A DNA stretch of 43,277 nt from Lentisphaerae bacterium GWF2_50_93. Lineage in GTDB: Bacteria; Verrucomicrobiota; Lentisphaeria; Victivallales; GWF2-50-93. Below are positions 34,112 through 41,983 of the stretch, piece by piece (the stretch's first letter is position 1; each line of letters begins with the position of its first letter). The DNA is taken from positions 1-43,277 of the forward strand of contig MHBI01000032.1 of assembly GCA_001804815.1 (NCBI GenBank), written 5' to 3'. The position numbers and the translations under genes are program-made. The notes under the pieces are model-generated. The model did no database searches, was not told the DNA's origin, and saw only the letters and a list, made by a program, of their open reading frames with translations.

Positions 34112-34216
34112 AGTATGCCAGTTTCGCCGACGTGAGTCGCGTTGCGACAACGTCGCTCACGCGAAACTGGCTCGCGAGGCGTCCCGAGGCTATTTATGCG
34201 CTCGGGACGCCATACT
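34112..34216. repeat. Double-hairpin element, AGTAT/ATACT type, expanded form
   Basis: It is bounded by AGTATGCC and GGCATACT-type ends as in 22442-22496. Hairpin 1 has the same GCCAGTTTCG / CGAAACTGGC arms but with a 35-nt palindromic insert (CGTGAG...CTCACG). Hairpin 2 has GGCGTCCCGAG / CTCGGGACGCC arms with a 12-nt loop. It is part of the gene-free 34080-34493 spacer between the convergent SGNH and AraC genes. The remainder of that spacer shows only AT-rich sequence and the array at 34460-34490. Confidence 0.8.
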
Positions 34217-34459
34217 TAATCCCGACAGCGCTTGAGAGCTTACAACTTCCGAACTTTCACATTTTTGTAAGCGTTAAGCTGGGTGAAGTGAGGCTGTTTT
34301 TCCAAGAAAGTATGTCGGGTTTTAACCCGACGATTAGTTGGCGGTTTCATTCGACAGGCTCATGACAAGTAAAAACCGCCCTGCGTGTGAGGGGAAAAGA
34401 CCAGCTTAACGCTTACGCATTTTTGAACTCCCGAACTTCCCAATCTTCAATTCATTATT

Positions 34460-34490
34460 GGACGTTCGATGTTCAATGTTGGATGTTCGG
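34460..34490. repeat. GATGTTC-type array at the end of the AraC gene
   Basis: About four 7-8 nt units (GGACGTTC, GATGTTC, AATGTTG, GATGTTCG) stop 3 nt short of the AraC stop codon (34494). Confidence 0.6.
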
Positions 34491-34493
34491 GCA

Positions 34494-35411
34494 TTATAGC
34501 TTCCCCGGCTCATTCCTGTATGCGGCTGGGCTTCTGCCGGAAATCTTCTTGAATACCTTTGAAAAATAGAAGATGTCCTCGAATCCCACACGTTCTGCAA
34601 TCTCGGCGCAGGGATAAGGGGTCGTGCGCAGGAGATTCCTGGCGGCGCTTATCCTGTGTTCATTGATGTAGCCTACAGGAGAAAGAGCGAATTTCTTCTT
34701 GAACGCCCTCTGGAAATGCCCCTTGGACAGACAAGCAAGCTCTGCGAGTTTCGCAATCTTGATCTTCTTCCCGTAATTGGCGTGGATATAATCCCGCGCC
34801 CTCGAAAGTCCCGACGAGAGCGAGTCTTCGACCGGAAGGTCCGCGACCGCATATGCAAGCGTGAGGAAATTGAAAAGTTCTGCGATGTTCCTATATAACT
34901 GGATATGCCTTATGCCCGAGGAACTCTCCTTCACTTCAGATATTCCGGCAATTATGCGGTGTAGTTCCTTATACTGGTCCAGATTTAATTTCGTGACGTT
35001 GTCCCAGTGCTGGAGATCGATGCCGGAATGCAGCGACAGAAGCTCCTTGAACGGCATGTCCAGATGCTTCCCCTTGTTAGAAGCGTATGAAAAAGTAAAT
35101 TCTGTATACTTGATCATCCCCTTGTCCACTGGCGGGAAAAGATGCCCCTCGCCCGGAGAACTCAAGACGAGCACTCCTTGTTCAGCCGGCAATATTCTCC
35201 CATTTATGGAAAACTTCCCCCTGCTCTCGCCATATAGTACGACATGATAGACATCGTGGCGGTGTTCCGGAGCCCTGCCCGCGGTTTTACGGAGATGGAT
35301 GGCGTCAAGACTCACGTGAAGCGGGAACAAGTCGTATGCGGCCCCTCCGCAGGCTATCTGCATAAGCTGGGGCTTTCTGGCAGGAAGATCGTTCTCTGTG
35401 AATATCTGCAT
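34494..35411 (-). CDS. AraC-family transcriptional regulator
   Basis: 305 aa. The N-terminal cupin-like sensing half (HVSLDAIHLRKTAGRAPEHRHDVYHVVLYGESRGKF, in parts) precedes a C-terminal double helix-turn-helix: ACLSKGHFQRAFKKKFALSPVGYI and IAERVGFEDIFYFSKVFKKISGRSPAAYR. The gene is divergent from the URO-D-like gene 111 nt away, so it probably controls that gene and perhaps itself. The effector is unknown, but a cupin with HxH suggests a sugar or small organic compound. Confidence 0.92.
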   Translation of the reverse strand: MQIFTENDLPARKPQLMQIACGGAAYDLFPLHVSLDAIHLRKTAGRAPEHRHDVYHVVLYGESRGKFSINGRILPAEQGVLVLSSPGEGHLFPPVDKGMIKYTEFTFSYASNKGKHLDMPFKELLSLHSGIDLQHWDNVTKLNLDQYKELHRIIAGISEVKESSSGIRHIQLYRNIAELFNFLTLAYAVADLPVEDSLSSGLSRARDYIHANYGKKIKIAKLAELACLSKGHFQRAFKKKFALSPVGYINEHRISAARNLLRTTPYPCAEIAERVGFEDIFYFSKVFKKISGRSPAAYRNEPGKL

Positions 35412-35432
35412 AAGTCATAATATTACAAATAA

Positions 35433-35461
35433 TTGCTGTTTTATTCCATATTATATACAAT
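35433..35461 (+). promoter_or_regulatory. Candidate promoter for the URO-D-like gene
   Basis: TTGCTG (35433-35438), 17 nt, TACAAT (35456-35461). The -35 is weak and the -10 good, as expected of an activator-dependent promoter lying between the AraC gene and its likely target. Confidence 0.4.
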
Positions 35462-35522
35462 TAATCATGTTATTTTACAAACTATTGAAAGAAGAATTAT
35501 TGTTTAACAAGGAGTTAATCAT

Positions 35523-36716
35523 ATGTCGGACCTGTCAGTTTTTTCAAAGGACCACGTTTCAAAGGCTGAATGGCTGGTCAAGGAAGCACATAAGAACGGC
35601 GGCCTTGCACCGGTAGATGTCGAAAGGTTCTGGAAGGATCAGGATGAATCCGCAAAAGACCCCTTCTCAAAATCCATAAAGCAAGTCCCTCTTGCCATTT
35701 TCCACAGCAATGAAACAGTCTTCGACGAACTCGGAATTCCTGAAGACATGTGGCGCCTTGGACATGATGATGACTGGAGGCTCTCCTTGAATAAGGCATA
35801 CAATGACAAGGCCGAGAAGATTATAGGCAGGCGGACCCTTAGTGAAAAACATTCCGCCCCGAAGGAGGACTGCTACCCTGGAACAAAGGGCCTGCACGAC
35901 GTCTTCGAAGCAAAAAATATCTGGCATGAAGGCTCATGGTGGCTCCAGCAGTCCGCGAACACCGAGGACGAGCTCAAGGCTCTTCTTGACCGCGTAGAAA
36001 AATGCGATATCCGCAAATTCATCCTCCCTGAAGGCTGGGACGAGGCAAAGGCGAAGCTCCTTCCGCGCGGCATCAAGCCCGGTCTCTACCGCTGGCAGCG
36101 CGGCCCATGCACATTTGCGACCAGCGTCTACGGCGCGGAAAACATGATCTTCCTCGTCTTGGACAATCCTGATCTCGCCATCCGTTTCCGGAACGCCATC
36201 CTTAAAACTATGCTCGAAATAGCAAAAGTACTTGACGAGGAAGCAGGATATACTCCTGAAACTGCTCCACGCGGCTTCGGGTTCGCCGACGACAACTGCT
36301 GCCTCTTCAATCCTGAAATGTATGAACTGTTCGGCTATCCAATCCTCAAGGAAATCTTTGACCGCTACAGTCCCAATCCAGGCGACTCAAGATATCAGCA
36401 TTCCGACTCAGCCATGTCGCACCTCCTTCCATTCTTTACAAAATTGGAAATGACAGGCGTCAACTTCGGACCGACCCTGACAGTCAGCGAAATCCGTGCG
36501 CACTGCCCGAAGGCGGTAATCCACGGGCAGCTTGCCCCGTTCACATTCAGCAGGAACGAGGAAGTACGGATGGTCTGCGAACTCCTGCGCGATTTCGAAC
36601 AGGCGAAGGAAAAGCGCGGACTCCTGTTCGCTACGGCCGGATCGATCAACAACGGTTCGCGCCTGACAGGCATGCGTCTTCTCATGGCGGCAGCCCAGCT
36701 ATGGGCGAGATATTAA
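35523..36716 (+). CDS. URO-D-family protein (not heme pathway)
   Basis: 397 aa. The uroporphyrinogen decarboxylase-like barrel, which in many anaerobes serves corrinoid-dependent methyl transfer or unknown sugar-linked roles, is indicated by PRGFGFADDNCCLFNPEMYELFGYPILKEIFDRY (Asp pair then YE..Y..K; quoted only in parts), HSDSAMSHLLPFFTKL and VNFGPTLTVSEIR, and HGQLAPFTF near the end. The heme-enzyme N-terminal substrate motif (PVWxMRQAGR) is absent. AAGGAG lies 8 nt before ATG 35523. It is paired with a divergent AraC regulator, a common arrangement in Lentisphaerae. The substrate is unknown. Confidence 0.8.
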   Translation: MSDLSVFSKDHVSKAEWLVKEAHKNGGLAPVDVERFWKDQDESAKDPFSKSIKQVPLAIFHSNETVFDELGIPEDMWRLGHDDDWRLSLNKAYNDKAEKIIGRRTLSEKHSAPKEDCYPGTKGLHDVFEAKNIWHEGSWWLQQSANTEDELKALLDRVEKCDIRKFILPEGWDEAKAKLLPRGIKPGLYRWQRGPCTFATSVYGAENMIFLVLDNPDLAIRFRNAILKTMLEIAKVLDEEAGYTPETAPRGFGFADDNCCLFNPEMYELFGYPILKEIFDRYSPNPGDSRYQHSDSAMSHLLPFFTKLEMTGVNFGPTLTVSEIRAHCPKAVIHGQLAPFTFSRNEEVRMVCELLRDFEQAKEKRGLLFATAGSINNGSRLTGMRLLMAAAQLWARY

Positions 36717-36718
36717 GA

Positions 36719-36894
36719 ATGGATGAATGGATGGGTGGATTAATGGATGATTGGGTTTGAGTCCAAGATAACACAGCAGTCATGGAGATACATGAGAATT
36801 TCCAGAAAGGCATTTCGGATAATTTATCCAGGCTGTTTTTGGTCTTATGTCTTAATACGCAATCATCCAGCAATCCATTAATCCAATCATCCAT
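36719..36894. repeat. Paired inverted arms of 8-bp units between URO-D-like gene and ispH
   Basis: Left arm 36719-36754: ATGGATGA, ATGGATGG, GTGGATTA, ATGGATGA, 2 nt past the stop at 36716. Right arm 36861-36894 is its inverted counterpart (reverse complement ATGGATGA, TTGGATTA, ATGGATTG, CTGGATGA). The 105 nt between them have no gene. Confidence 0.85.
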
Positions 36895-36914
36895 GTGCAT
36901 GGGGAAGCCCGCAC

Positions 36915-37850
36915 CTACTCGCCTGCGAATCTCGCAGGGAGCTTGAAGACGATCTTCTTCTCTTCGGTTCCAATCGTCTCGATGTCGTGCCAGCCCATCT
37001 TGTTCAGGAAAGTTATGAATTTCGAGATGAGGATCTCAGGAGTCGACGCACCTGCTGAAATCCCGATGACATTGAGTCCCTTCAGCGCATTTGGAGGCAC
37101 TCCCTTCTCCCCGCTGATCAGAAACGCTTTCGCGCCTGCCTTCTCGGCGACTTCGCGTAGGCGGTTTGCGTTCGAGCTGTTCTCGGATCCTATGATGAAC
37201 ACCGCATCGCATTTCCTGGCAAGCGTCTTCACGGCATTCTGCCGGTTCTGGGTCGCATAGCAGATATCGTTGAGCACTGCTATCTTGCGTCCTCTGAACT
37301 TCTTCTTGATCGCGCAGATGATGTCGCGGGTGTCATCGGCGCTGAGTGTCGTCTGTGTAAGGCACGCGATCCGTTTCTGCGCAATTTCCGGAAGCTTTCC
37401 GACATCCTTGAGTGATTCCACTATCAAACTCTCATCGACCTGTCCGGCTGTACCGACCACTTCCGGATGCTTCCTGTGTCCGATTATTATTATTGCATAT
37501 CCCTTGGCGGAATAGCTGACAGCCTGCAGGTGGATCTTCTTCACAAGCGGACACGTGGCGTCTATGATGTCGAGGCCCCTCTTTCCAGCATCGTCCTCTA
37601 TTTCCGGGGAAACTCCGTGGGCGCTGAAGACCAGGTGGGCTTTTTTAGGGAGTCTTGAAATGTGCTCGAGGAAGACAACGCCCTTTTCAGACAGGGCATC
37701 AACAATGTACTCGTTGTGTACGATCTCGTGCCTGACGTATACTGGCTTGCCATAGAGTTCCAATGCCTTCTCTACTGTTTCAAGAGCCCTTCTGACACCG
37801 GCGCAAAAACCGTGAGGCACGGCAATTATTATTTTCTTCCCGTTCTTCAT
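36915..37850 (-). CDS. ispH: 4-hydroxy-3-methylbut-2-enyl diphosphate reductase
   Basis: 311 aa. Last step of the MEP isoprenoid pathway, making IPP and DMAPP at a [4Fe-4S] centre. The three cluster cysteines are in PHGFCAGVRRA, IDATCPLVKK and NDICYATQNRQ. The conserved HEIVHNEYIV, FSAHGVSPE, GHRKHPEVVGT, TQTTLS, GSENSSNANRL and GISAGASTPE are all intact. ATG 37850 is chosen with GGGGGG 3-8 nt upstream; the frame can extend 6 codons. Confidence 0.97.
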   Translation of the reverse strand: MKNGKKIIIAVPHGFCAGVRRALETVEKALELYGKPVYVRHEIVHNEYIVDALSEKGVVFLEHISRLPKKAHLVFSAHGVSPEIEDDAGKRGLDIIDATCPLVKKIHLQAVSYSAKGYAIIIIGHRKHPEVVGTAGQVDESLIVESLKDVGKLPEIAQKRIACLTQTTLSADDTRDIICAIKKKFRGRKIAVLNDICYATQNRQNAVKTLARKCDAVFIIGSENSSNANRLREVAEKAGAKAFLISGEKGVPPNALKGLNVIGISAGASTPEILISKFITFLNKMGWHDIETIGTEEKKIVFKLPARFAGE

Positions 37851-37908
37851 CAGCCCCCCATCCCACATCAGAGTCTCTTTATTTCGTGACTACGAAAAAA
37901 AGATTTCC

Positions 37909-37937
37909 TTGGACTGTTGCTGAATCTAATGTATATT
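37909..37937 (+). promoter_or_regulatory. Candidate promoter for nadE
   Basis: TTGGAC (37909-37914), 17 nt, TATATT (37932-37937); transcription would start near 37944, 30 nt before nadE. Confidence 0.45.
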
Positions 37938-37974
37938 CCGAGATATAAAAGAGAGAAACAGCGGAAAAACGAAA

Positions 37975-39867
37975 ATGCATGGTTTCTACAGGGTAGCGGC
38001 AGCAGTGCCTGAAACAAGGGTAGCCGACACGGCATTCAATCTGGCAAGGATGAAAGAGCTGGTGCGCAAGGCGGCCGGCAACTCCGCCGCGCTCGTGGTA
38101 TTCCCCGAACTTTCAATCACATCATACACCTGCGCGGACCTTTTCCAGCAGACCCGCCTGATACGGAAAGCCTTGTCGGCCATCACCGAACTTGCGGATT
38201 TCGCAAGAAAGATGGACATCGTCATAATCGCCGGCACCCCCCTGCTCCACAAGAGCCGCCTGTACAACTGCGCGTTCATAATCCAGAAAGGTGAAATCCG
38301 CGGGATCGTCCCGAAGACATACAATCCCAACTACAGGGAGTTCTACGAGAAACGCTGGTTCACGTCCGGGAAGAAGTTCAAAAGTGAAACTGTCAGGATA
38401 GGAAAAGCAGAAATACCTTTCGGCAGGAATCTCGTATTCGAATGCGACGAGAACTTCAAACTGTCCGTCGAGATCTGCGAGGATCTCTGGAACGTCATCC
38501 CGCCCAGCTCATACCACGCCATCTCCGGAGCGACTGTAATTGCCAACCTTTCGGCCAGCAACGAGCTTGTGGCCAAGGCCGACTACAGGCGCGACCTCGT
38601 GAAGCAGCAGAGCGCCCGCTGCATCGCCGGATATGTCTACAGCTCGGCCGGCGTCGGGGAATCCACTACCGACCTCGTCTTCAGCGGGCATTCAATGATC
38701 GCCGAGAACGGACTTATGCTCGCAGAAAATGAAAGGTTCCTGCGCACAGGGAACATCCTCTTCGCCGACATCGACTGTGAACGCCTGGCTTATACGAGGT
38801 TCTCATCAAGTTCCTTTGCCGACAATGAGCTGCCGGAAAAATATCTTTTTATAAAGATGGACAAGCCTATGAAACTGTCTTCCATCAGCAGGCAGATCGA
38901 TCCGCATCCGTTCGTGCCATCCAACCCGGCCACACGCGATGAAAGGTGCCGCGAAATATTCAGCATCCAGTCTGCGGGACTCGCAAAACGCCTGGAACAT
39001 ACCAACTCAGCAAAGGCCGTGATAGGGATTTCCGGGGGGCTCGATTCAACGCTTGCCCTTCTTGTTTCGATAGAGGCGATGAAATTACTTGGCAGGAAGA
39101 ACAATGATATCACCGCAATAACGATGCCCGGATTCGGAACTACCGGCAGGACATACGGGAACTCACTGGAGCTGTGCCGCATGTCCGGCACCGATTTCCG
39201 CGAAATCGACATAAAGGCCGCATGCAAGGATCATTTCAAGGAGATCAAACACGATCCGAAGATACACGACGTCACCTATGAAAACGTCCAGGCCCGCGAA
39301 CGCACCCAGATATTGATGGACATAGCGAACAAGGAAAAAGGTATTGTAGTCGGAACCGGCGACCTTTCCGAGATCGCACTCGGTTGGTCGACCTACAACG
39401 CCGACCACATGTCCATGTACGCCGTCAACTGCGGAGTTCCCAAAACCCTGATCCGCTACCTGATCGCATGGGTTGCCGACAATTCACATCCCGAATTCAG
39501 GAAAATACTGCACGACATAATCGACACACCCGTGTCTCCCGAACTCCTGCCACATGACTCCGACAGGATCGTCCAGAAGACAGAGGATATTATCGGACCA
39601 TATGAAGTCCATGACTTCTTCCTGTACCATACTGTAAAGTACGGGGCGTCACCGGAAAAAATCCTCTATCTTGCGAACATCGCATTCAATGGGAAGTATA
39701 CAAAGAAGAAGCTTGTGGAGTTCCAGAAACTCTTCATACGGCGGTTCTTCTCGCAGCAGTTCAAGCGCAGCTGCATACCGGATGGCCCGAAGGTCGGAAC
39801 AATCAGCCTGTCACCGCGCGGCGACTGGCGCATGCCATCCGATGCATCTGCAGAATCATTCAAGTAG
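37975..39867 (+). CDS. nadE: Glutamine-dependent NAD+ synthetase
   Basis: 630 aa. It makes NAD+ from deamido-NAD+, ATP and glutamine. The N-terminal nitrilase-type glutaminase half has the catalytic triad Glu in VVFPELSITSYTC, Lys in VPKTYNPNYREFYE and Cys in VEICEDLW. The C-terminal synthetase half has the ATP-pyrophosphatase P-loop IGISGGLDSTLAL, ARERTQILMDIAN, VGTGDLSEIALGWSTYNADHMSMY (seen in two blocks) and a late FFSQQFKRSCIPDGPKV. The length matches the large bacterial two-domain form. The stop TAG opens a repeat. Confidence 0.97.
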   Translation: MHGFYRVAAAVPETRVADTAFNLARMKELVRKAAGNSAALVVFPELSITSYTCADLFQQTRLIRKALSAITELADFARKMDIVIIAGTPLLHKSRLYNCAFIIQKGEIRGIVPKTYNPNYREFYEKRWFTSGKKFKSETVRIGKAEIPFGRNLVFECDENFKLSVEICEDLWNVIPPSSYHAISGATVIANLSASNELVAKADYRRDLVKQQSARCIAGYVYSSAGVGESTTDLVFSGHSMIAENGLMLAENERFLRTGNILFADIDCERLAYTRFSSSSFADNELPEKYLFIKMDKPMKLSSISRQIDPHPFVPSNPATRDERCREIFSIQSAGLAKRLEHTNSAKAVIGISGGLDSTLALLVSIEAMKLLGRKNNDITAITMPGFGTTGRTYGNSLELCRMSGTDFREIDIKAACKDHFKEIKHDPKIHDVTYENVQARERTQILMDIANKEKGIVVGTGDLSEIALGWSTYNADHMSMYAVNCGVPKTLIRYLIAWVADNSHPEFRKILHDIIDTPVSPELLPHDSDRIVQKTEDIIGPYEVHDFFLYHTVKYGASPEKILYLANIAFNGKYTKKKLVEFQKLFIRRFFSQQFKRSCIPDGPKVGTISLSPRGDWRMPSDASAESFK

Positions 39868-39905
39868 GTACGCCCGTCAGGGCTGTCTACCAAACGCATA
39901 TTTTG
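39865..39905. repeat. Family-B repeat beginning at the nadE stop
   Basis: TAGGTACGCCC, a short palindrome (CCCGTCAGGG), then TGTCTACCAAACGCAT. This is the same frame as the outer arms of the 31.1-31.5 kb element (TAGG...CCC, palindrome, TGTCTACTATACGCAT). The TAG is the nadE stop. Confidence 0.65.
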
Positions 39906-39931
39906 ACATTGCGTAAGTCTTTATTTCTAAA

Positions 39932-39985
39932 GGTAGGGACGCCTCGCCGAGGCGTCCACGGCGCTCTCGGCGAGAGCGCCCTACC
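39932..39985. repeat. Double-hairpin element, GGTAG/CTACC type
   Basis: 54 bp: GGTAG, 21-nt hairpin GGACGCCTCG-C-CGAGGCGTCC (39937-39957), AC, 21-nt hairpin GGCGCTCTCG-G-CGAGAGCGCC (39960-39980), CTACC. The layout is identical to 22442-22496 (5 + 21 + 2/3 + 21 + 5) although the sequences differ. It lies between convergent genes. Confidence 0.88.
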
Positions 39986-39993
39986 TGCTGAAT

Positions 39994-40281
39994 TCATCGC
40001 ACGCAATAGAAACTGACGACCAACCCGAATGCCTCCATTGCCGCCACTACGCCGCAGGTGGAACATGTTCCGCCAGCCTGCTGGAACTGGGTCTGACCAG
40101 GTTTTTTCAGCTTGTATGAGAGCGCCTCGCCGCTGATCTTGAATTTTTCATTTGGAAGGAATACCGACTCCTGACCGGTCGCCGCCTGCCGCGTATCTTC
40201 TGCGTAAAGCGCAATGACAGACAGGAAGAGGAAACCAGTCAACAACATAAGAAAATTGGTGGATTTTTTTGTTTTGTTCAT
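39994..40281 (-). CDS. Small exported protein with C-terminal CSTC motif
   Basis: 95 aa. A signal peptide (MNKTKKSTNFLMLLTGFLFL with a likely cut at ALYAED) is followed by a polar segment. The C-terminus has GGTCSTCGVVAAMEAFGLVV with a CxxC pair and a final Cys near the end (SFYCVR). ATG 40281 is used because the longer frame begins at TTG. No family recognised; the CxxC could bind metal or be redox-active in the periplasm. Confidence 0.6.
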   Translation of the reverse strand: MNKTKKSTNFLMLLTGFLFLSVIALYAEDTRQAATGQESVFLPNEKFKISGEALSYKLKKPGQTQFQQAGGTCSTCGVVAAMEAFGLVVSFYCVR

Positions 40282-40384
40282 GATCAAGATATAATTCTGG
40301 CGGAATTGAAAGTCAAGAATTAAATACCTGAATTATGCAGCGGCTGAATCCAAAGTCTGTGGAGGTCCATGGCCCAATTGTCGG

Positions 40385-40735
40385 CTAGTGCCTGAACGCC
40401 TTAAGGAGCAGGCTTACAATCAGGAGGGCGAAGAAGAACAATGCAGAGAGGATAAGCGCGTTCTTGAGCATCCTTATCTTGTTGTCGTACTTGTCAGTTT
40501 CAGCCATGCCTTCCATGAGTTCATCCTCCTTCAGCTTCAGGAGAAGATGCGCGGCCTGCCATTTCCCGAGCGCCTTGACCAAGTCGTCTGGAAGGACCTC
40601 GTCGGTCAGCTCCCTGATCTCGTTGAACTGCTCAGCTGTCAGGTCCGGCTCCTCCGGATCGCGTTCCGGCATCTCGACATCGAGACCTTTGATGTTCTTG
40701 AGAAGCTTGTCAATCTTGTTTGGTTTTTCGCCCAA
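40385..40735 (-). CDS. Tail-anchored membrane protein, TTG start
   Basis: 116 aa. An acidic helical cytosolic part (EMPERDPEEPDLTAEQFNEI, then LPDDLVKALGKWQAAHLLLKLKEDEL in parts) leads to a single C-terminal helix (about residues 90-112, LILSALFFFALLIVSLLLKAF). The frame extends to an ATG at 40813, but that extension runs through repeat DNA. The TTG at 40735 has GGAG 8 nt upstream and is the better start. No family recognised. Confidence 0.6.
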   Translation of the reverse strand: MGEKPNKIDKLLKNIKGLDVEMPERDPEEPDLTAEQFNEIRELTDEVLPDDLVKALGKWQAAHLLLKLKEDELMEGMAETDKYDNKIRMLKNALILSALFFFALLIVSLLLKAFRH

Positions 40736-40776
40736 CTGAAGTTCTCCGTTATTTGCCTGCAATATACACCATGAAT

Positions 40777-40993
40777 ACACAAGCTGAAGCTTGCCACATG
40801 AGTCACGTTCCACGTGTCAACGTGCTCACGTGAAACTCCAACCTCAGCACACCGACTCCTCGTTGGTGTTCAAACTTTAGTTTGTCTACTCTTCCACGCG
40901 GACGCACATCAGACAAACACACAAGCTGAAGCTTGGACTCCAACCTCAGCATACGCGACAAATGTTGGAGTTCAAACTTTAGTTTGTCTTCTC
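40777..40993. repeat. Cluster of at least five family-A repeats in both orientations
   Basis: Minus copies lie near 40777-40793, 40804-40851 and 40912-40950; plus copies lie near 40862-40887 and 40962-40990. The shared core is TTGGAGTTCAAACTTTAGTT followed by TGTCT, with the inner palindrome varying (AAACTTTAGTTT, AAGCTGAAGCTT, CACGTG). Together with flanking bases it fills the gene-free 40736-41052 spacer; open frames across it are artefacts of the repeat. Confidence 0.85.
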
Positions 40994-41052
40994 TTATCTT
41001 AGCGTCATTCGGGTTCGCCACCAGCATTTTCCGGAAGTTCCCAGAGCTATGC

Positions 41053-41778
41053 TCATAGTCTGTGCAAGTCTGTGGCGAGTTCATGGTTCCCTCCGCCTGA
41101 TCCCCACGCCTTCAAGACTTGTCCAACCTTTTCATATACGATTCTCCGGGCCTCGCTCTTTTCAAGCATGCCGGAAAGAAGTTTGTCATAATCGGTTTCA
41201 ACATGCCGGATGTGGGCGATCACTGCCAATTTGACAGCCTCTCCATCAAGCTCCTTGGCATTTGCGCTGCGTCCGACACGGCCGCTGTATTTCCGGCAGG
41301 CGTGTGCGGCAATCTCCTTTTCCCTGCCTTTGGGGCAGTTGGGGAACAATTCGCGGATACGTGCAGAGAAGTCGTTTAAATATTTTTTATCCAACTCGTT
41401 GCTGCGGATCGCTGACTGGGCCTGGCGTATTTCCCGCTGTCCTGCATCTGCGTCACACTCTTTCTCGGCCTTTTCAAGCGCCTCGTTCTCGACCAGCAGT
41501 CCCTGGCGCTCATACCGTCTGCGTGAGCGGGACCACTTCAGCACTACTGCCGAAAGACGGGAATGCTTCTTTGAACGCCGGGTTAGCGCCATGTCTCCGG
41601 AAGGCAGAAAAACAAGATGATCCATGTCCGCGCAGGTCAGGCACAAGGCGCCTTTGTCCTCCTTCAGGACAATCCACGCATGGAAGCCGAGTGAGTGTCC
41701 GCACTCCCCGCATTTCGATTCCCGGCTGGAAATAAAGACCTTGAGCTCGTTGTCAGAAGTTTTTTTGCTGTCACTCAT
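41053..41778 (-). CDS. DUF2293 domain protein with N-terminal zinc knuckle
   Basis: 241 aa. ATG 41778 follows a GGGGGA site. N-terminal CGECGHSLGFHAWI and CLTCADMDHLVF supply two CxxC pairs for one zinc. A Lys/Arg-rich segment (LTRRSKKHSR, KWSRSRRRYE) follows. The DUF2293 region is at the C-terminus: FPNCPKGREKEIAAHACRKYSGRVGRS, then VKLAVIAHIRHVETDYDKLL (each quoted in part) and ARRIVYEKVGQVLKAW. It is probably nucleic-acid binding; no activity is known. The final residues ATDLHRL and the stop are encoded by the AGTCTGTG-type repeat seen around the GxxExxY cassette. Confidence 0.82.
   Translation of the reverse strand: MSDSKKTSDNELKVFISSRESKCGECGHSLGFHAWIVLKEDKGALCLTCADMDHLVFLPSGDMALTRRSKKHSRLSAVVLKWSRSRRRYERQGLLVENEALEKAEKECDADAGQREIRQAQSAIRSNELDKKYLNDFSARIRELFPNCPKGREKEIAAHACRKYSGRVGRSANAKELDGEAVKLAVIAHIRHVETDYDKLLSGMLEKSEARRIVYEKVGQVLKAWGSGGGNHELATDLHRL
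41057..41075. repeat. AGTCTGTG paired unit inside the DUF2293 3' end
   Basis: Two AGTCTGTG copies 10 nt apart, matching 19934-19954 at nearly every base (C for A at one position in the middle). It encodes the C-terminal residues of the DUF2293 protein on the minus strand. Confidence 0.75.
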
Positions 41779-41938
41779 ACCATCCCCCATGCTTTTTGAA
41801 TTCCAAGACACTCTGCCTGTGGCAACGCCTTCGGCGACCAGGGCCGTGACCAGCCACGACTGGAACAGTTAGCGTAAAAATAACCCAAACGATCATGCAT
41901 TTCAAGTAATTAATTATGCTCTGGATAGAAGAAGAGAT

Positions 41939-41966
41939 TTGAACTCACCGATTTCCATATTAGATT
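41939..41966 (+). promoter_or_regulatory. Candidate promoter for tRNA-Val
   Basis: TTGAAC (41939-41944), 16 nt, TAGATT (41961-41966). The predicted start near 41973 lies about 11 nt before the mature tRNA. Confidence 0.4.
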
Positions 41967-41983
41967 ACTGCCCCCTTTTAAAT

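Noticed and set aside
40803..41084. 93-codon minus-strand frame
   Set aside because: It is built from family-A repeats (its LKFELQ/LRLE segments are translated repeat copies), so open reading is a by-product of the repeat.
41924..41976. Possible degenerate tRNA tail on the minus strand (GAGTTCAAATCTC)
   Set aside because: A T-loop-like string is present, but the T-stem has only three pairs and no acceptor or anticodon arm can be drawn.
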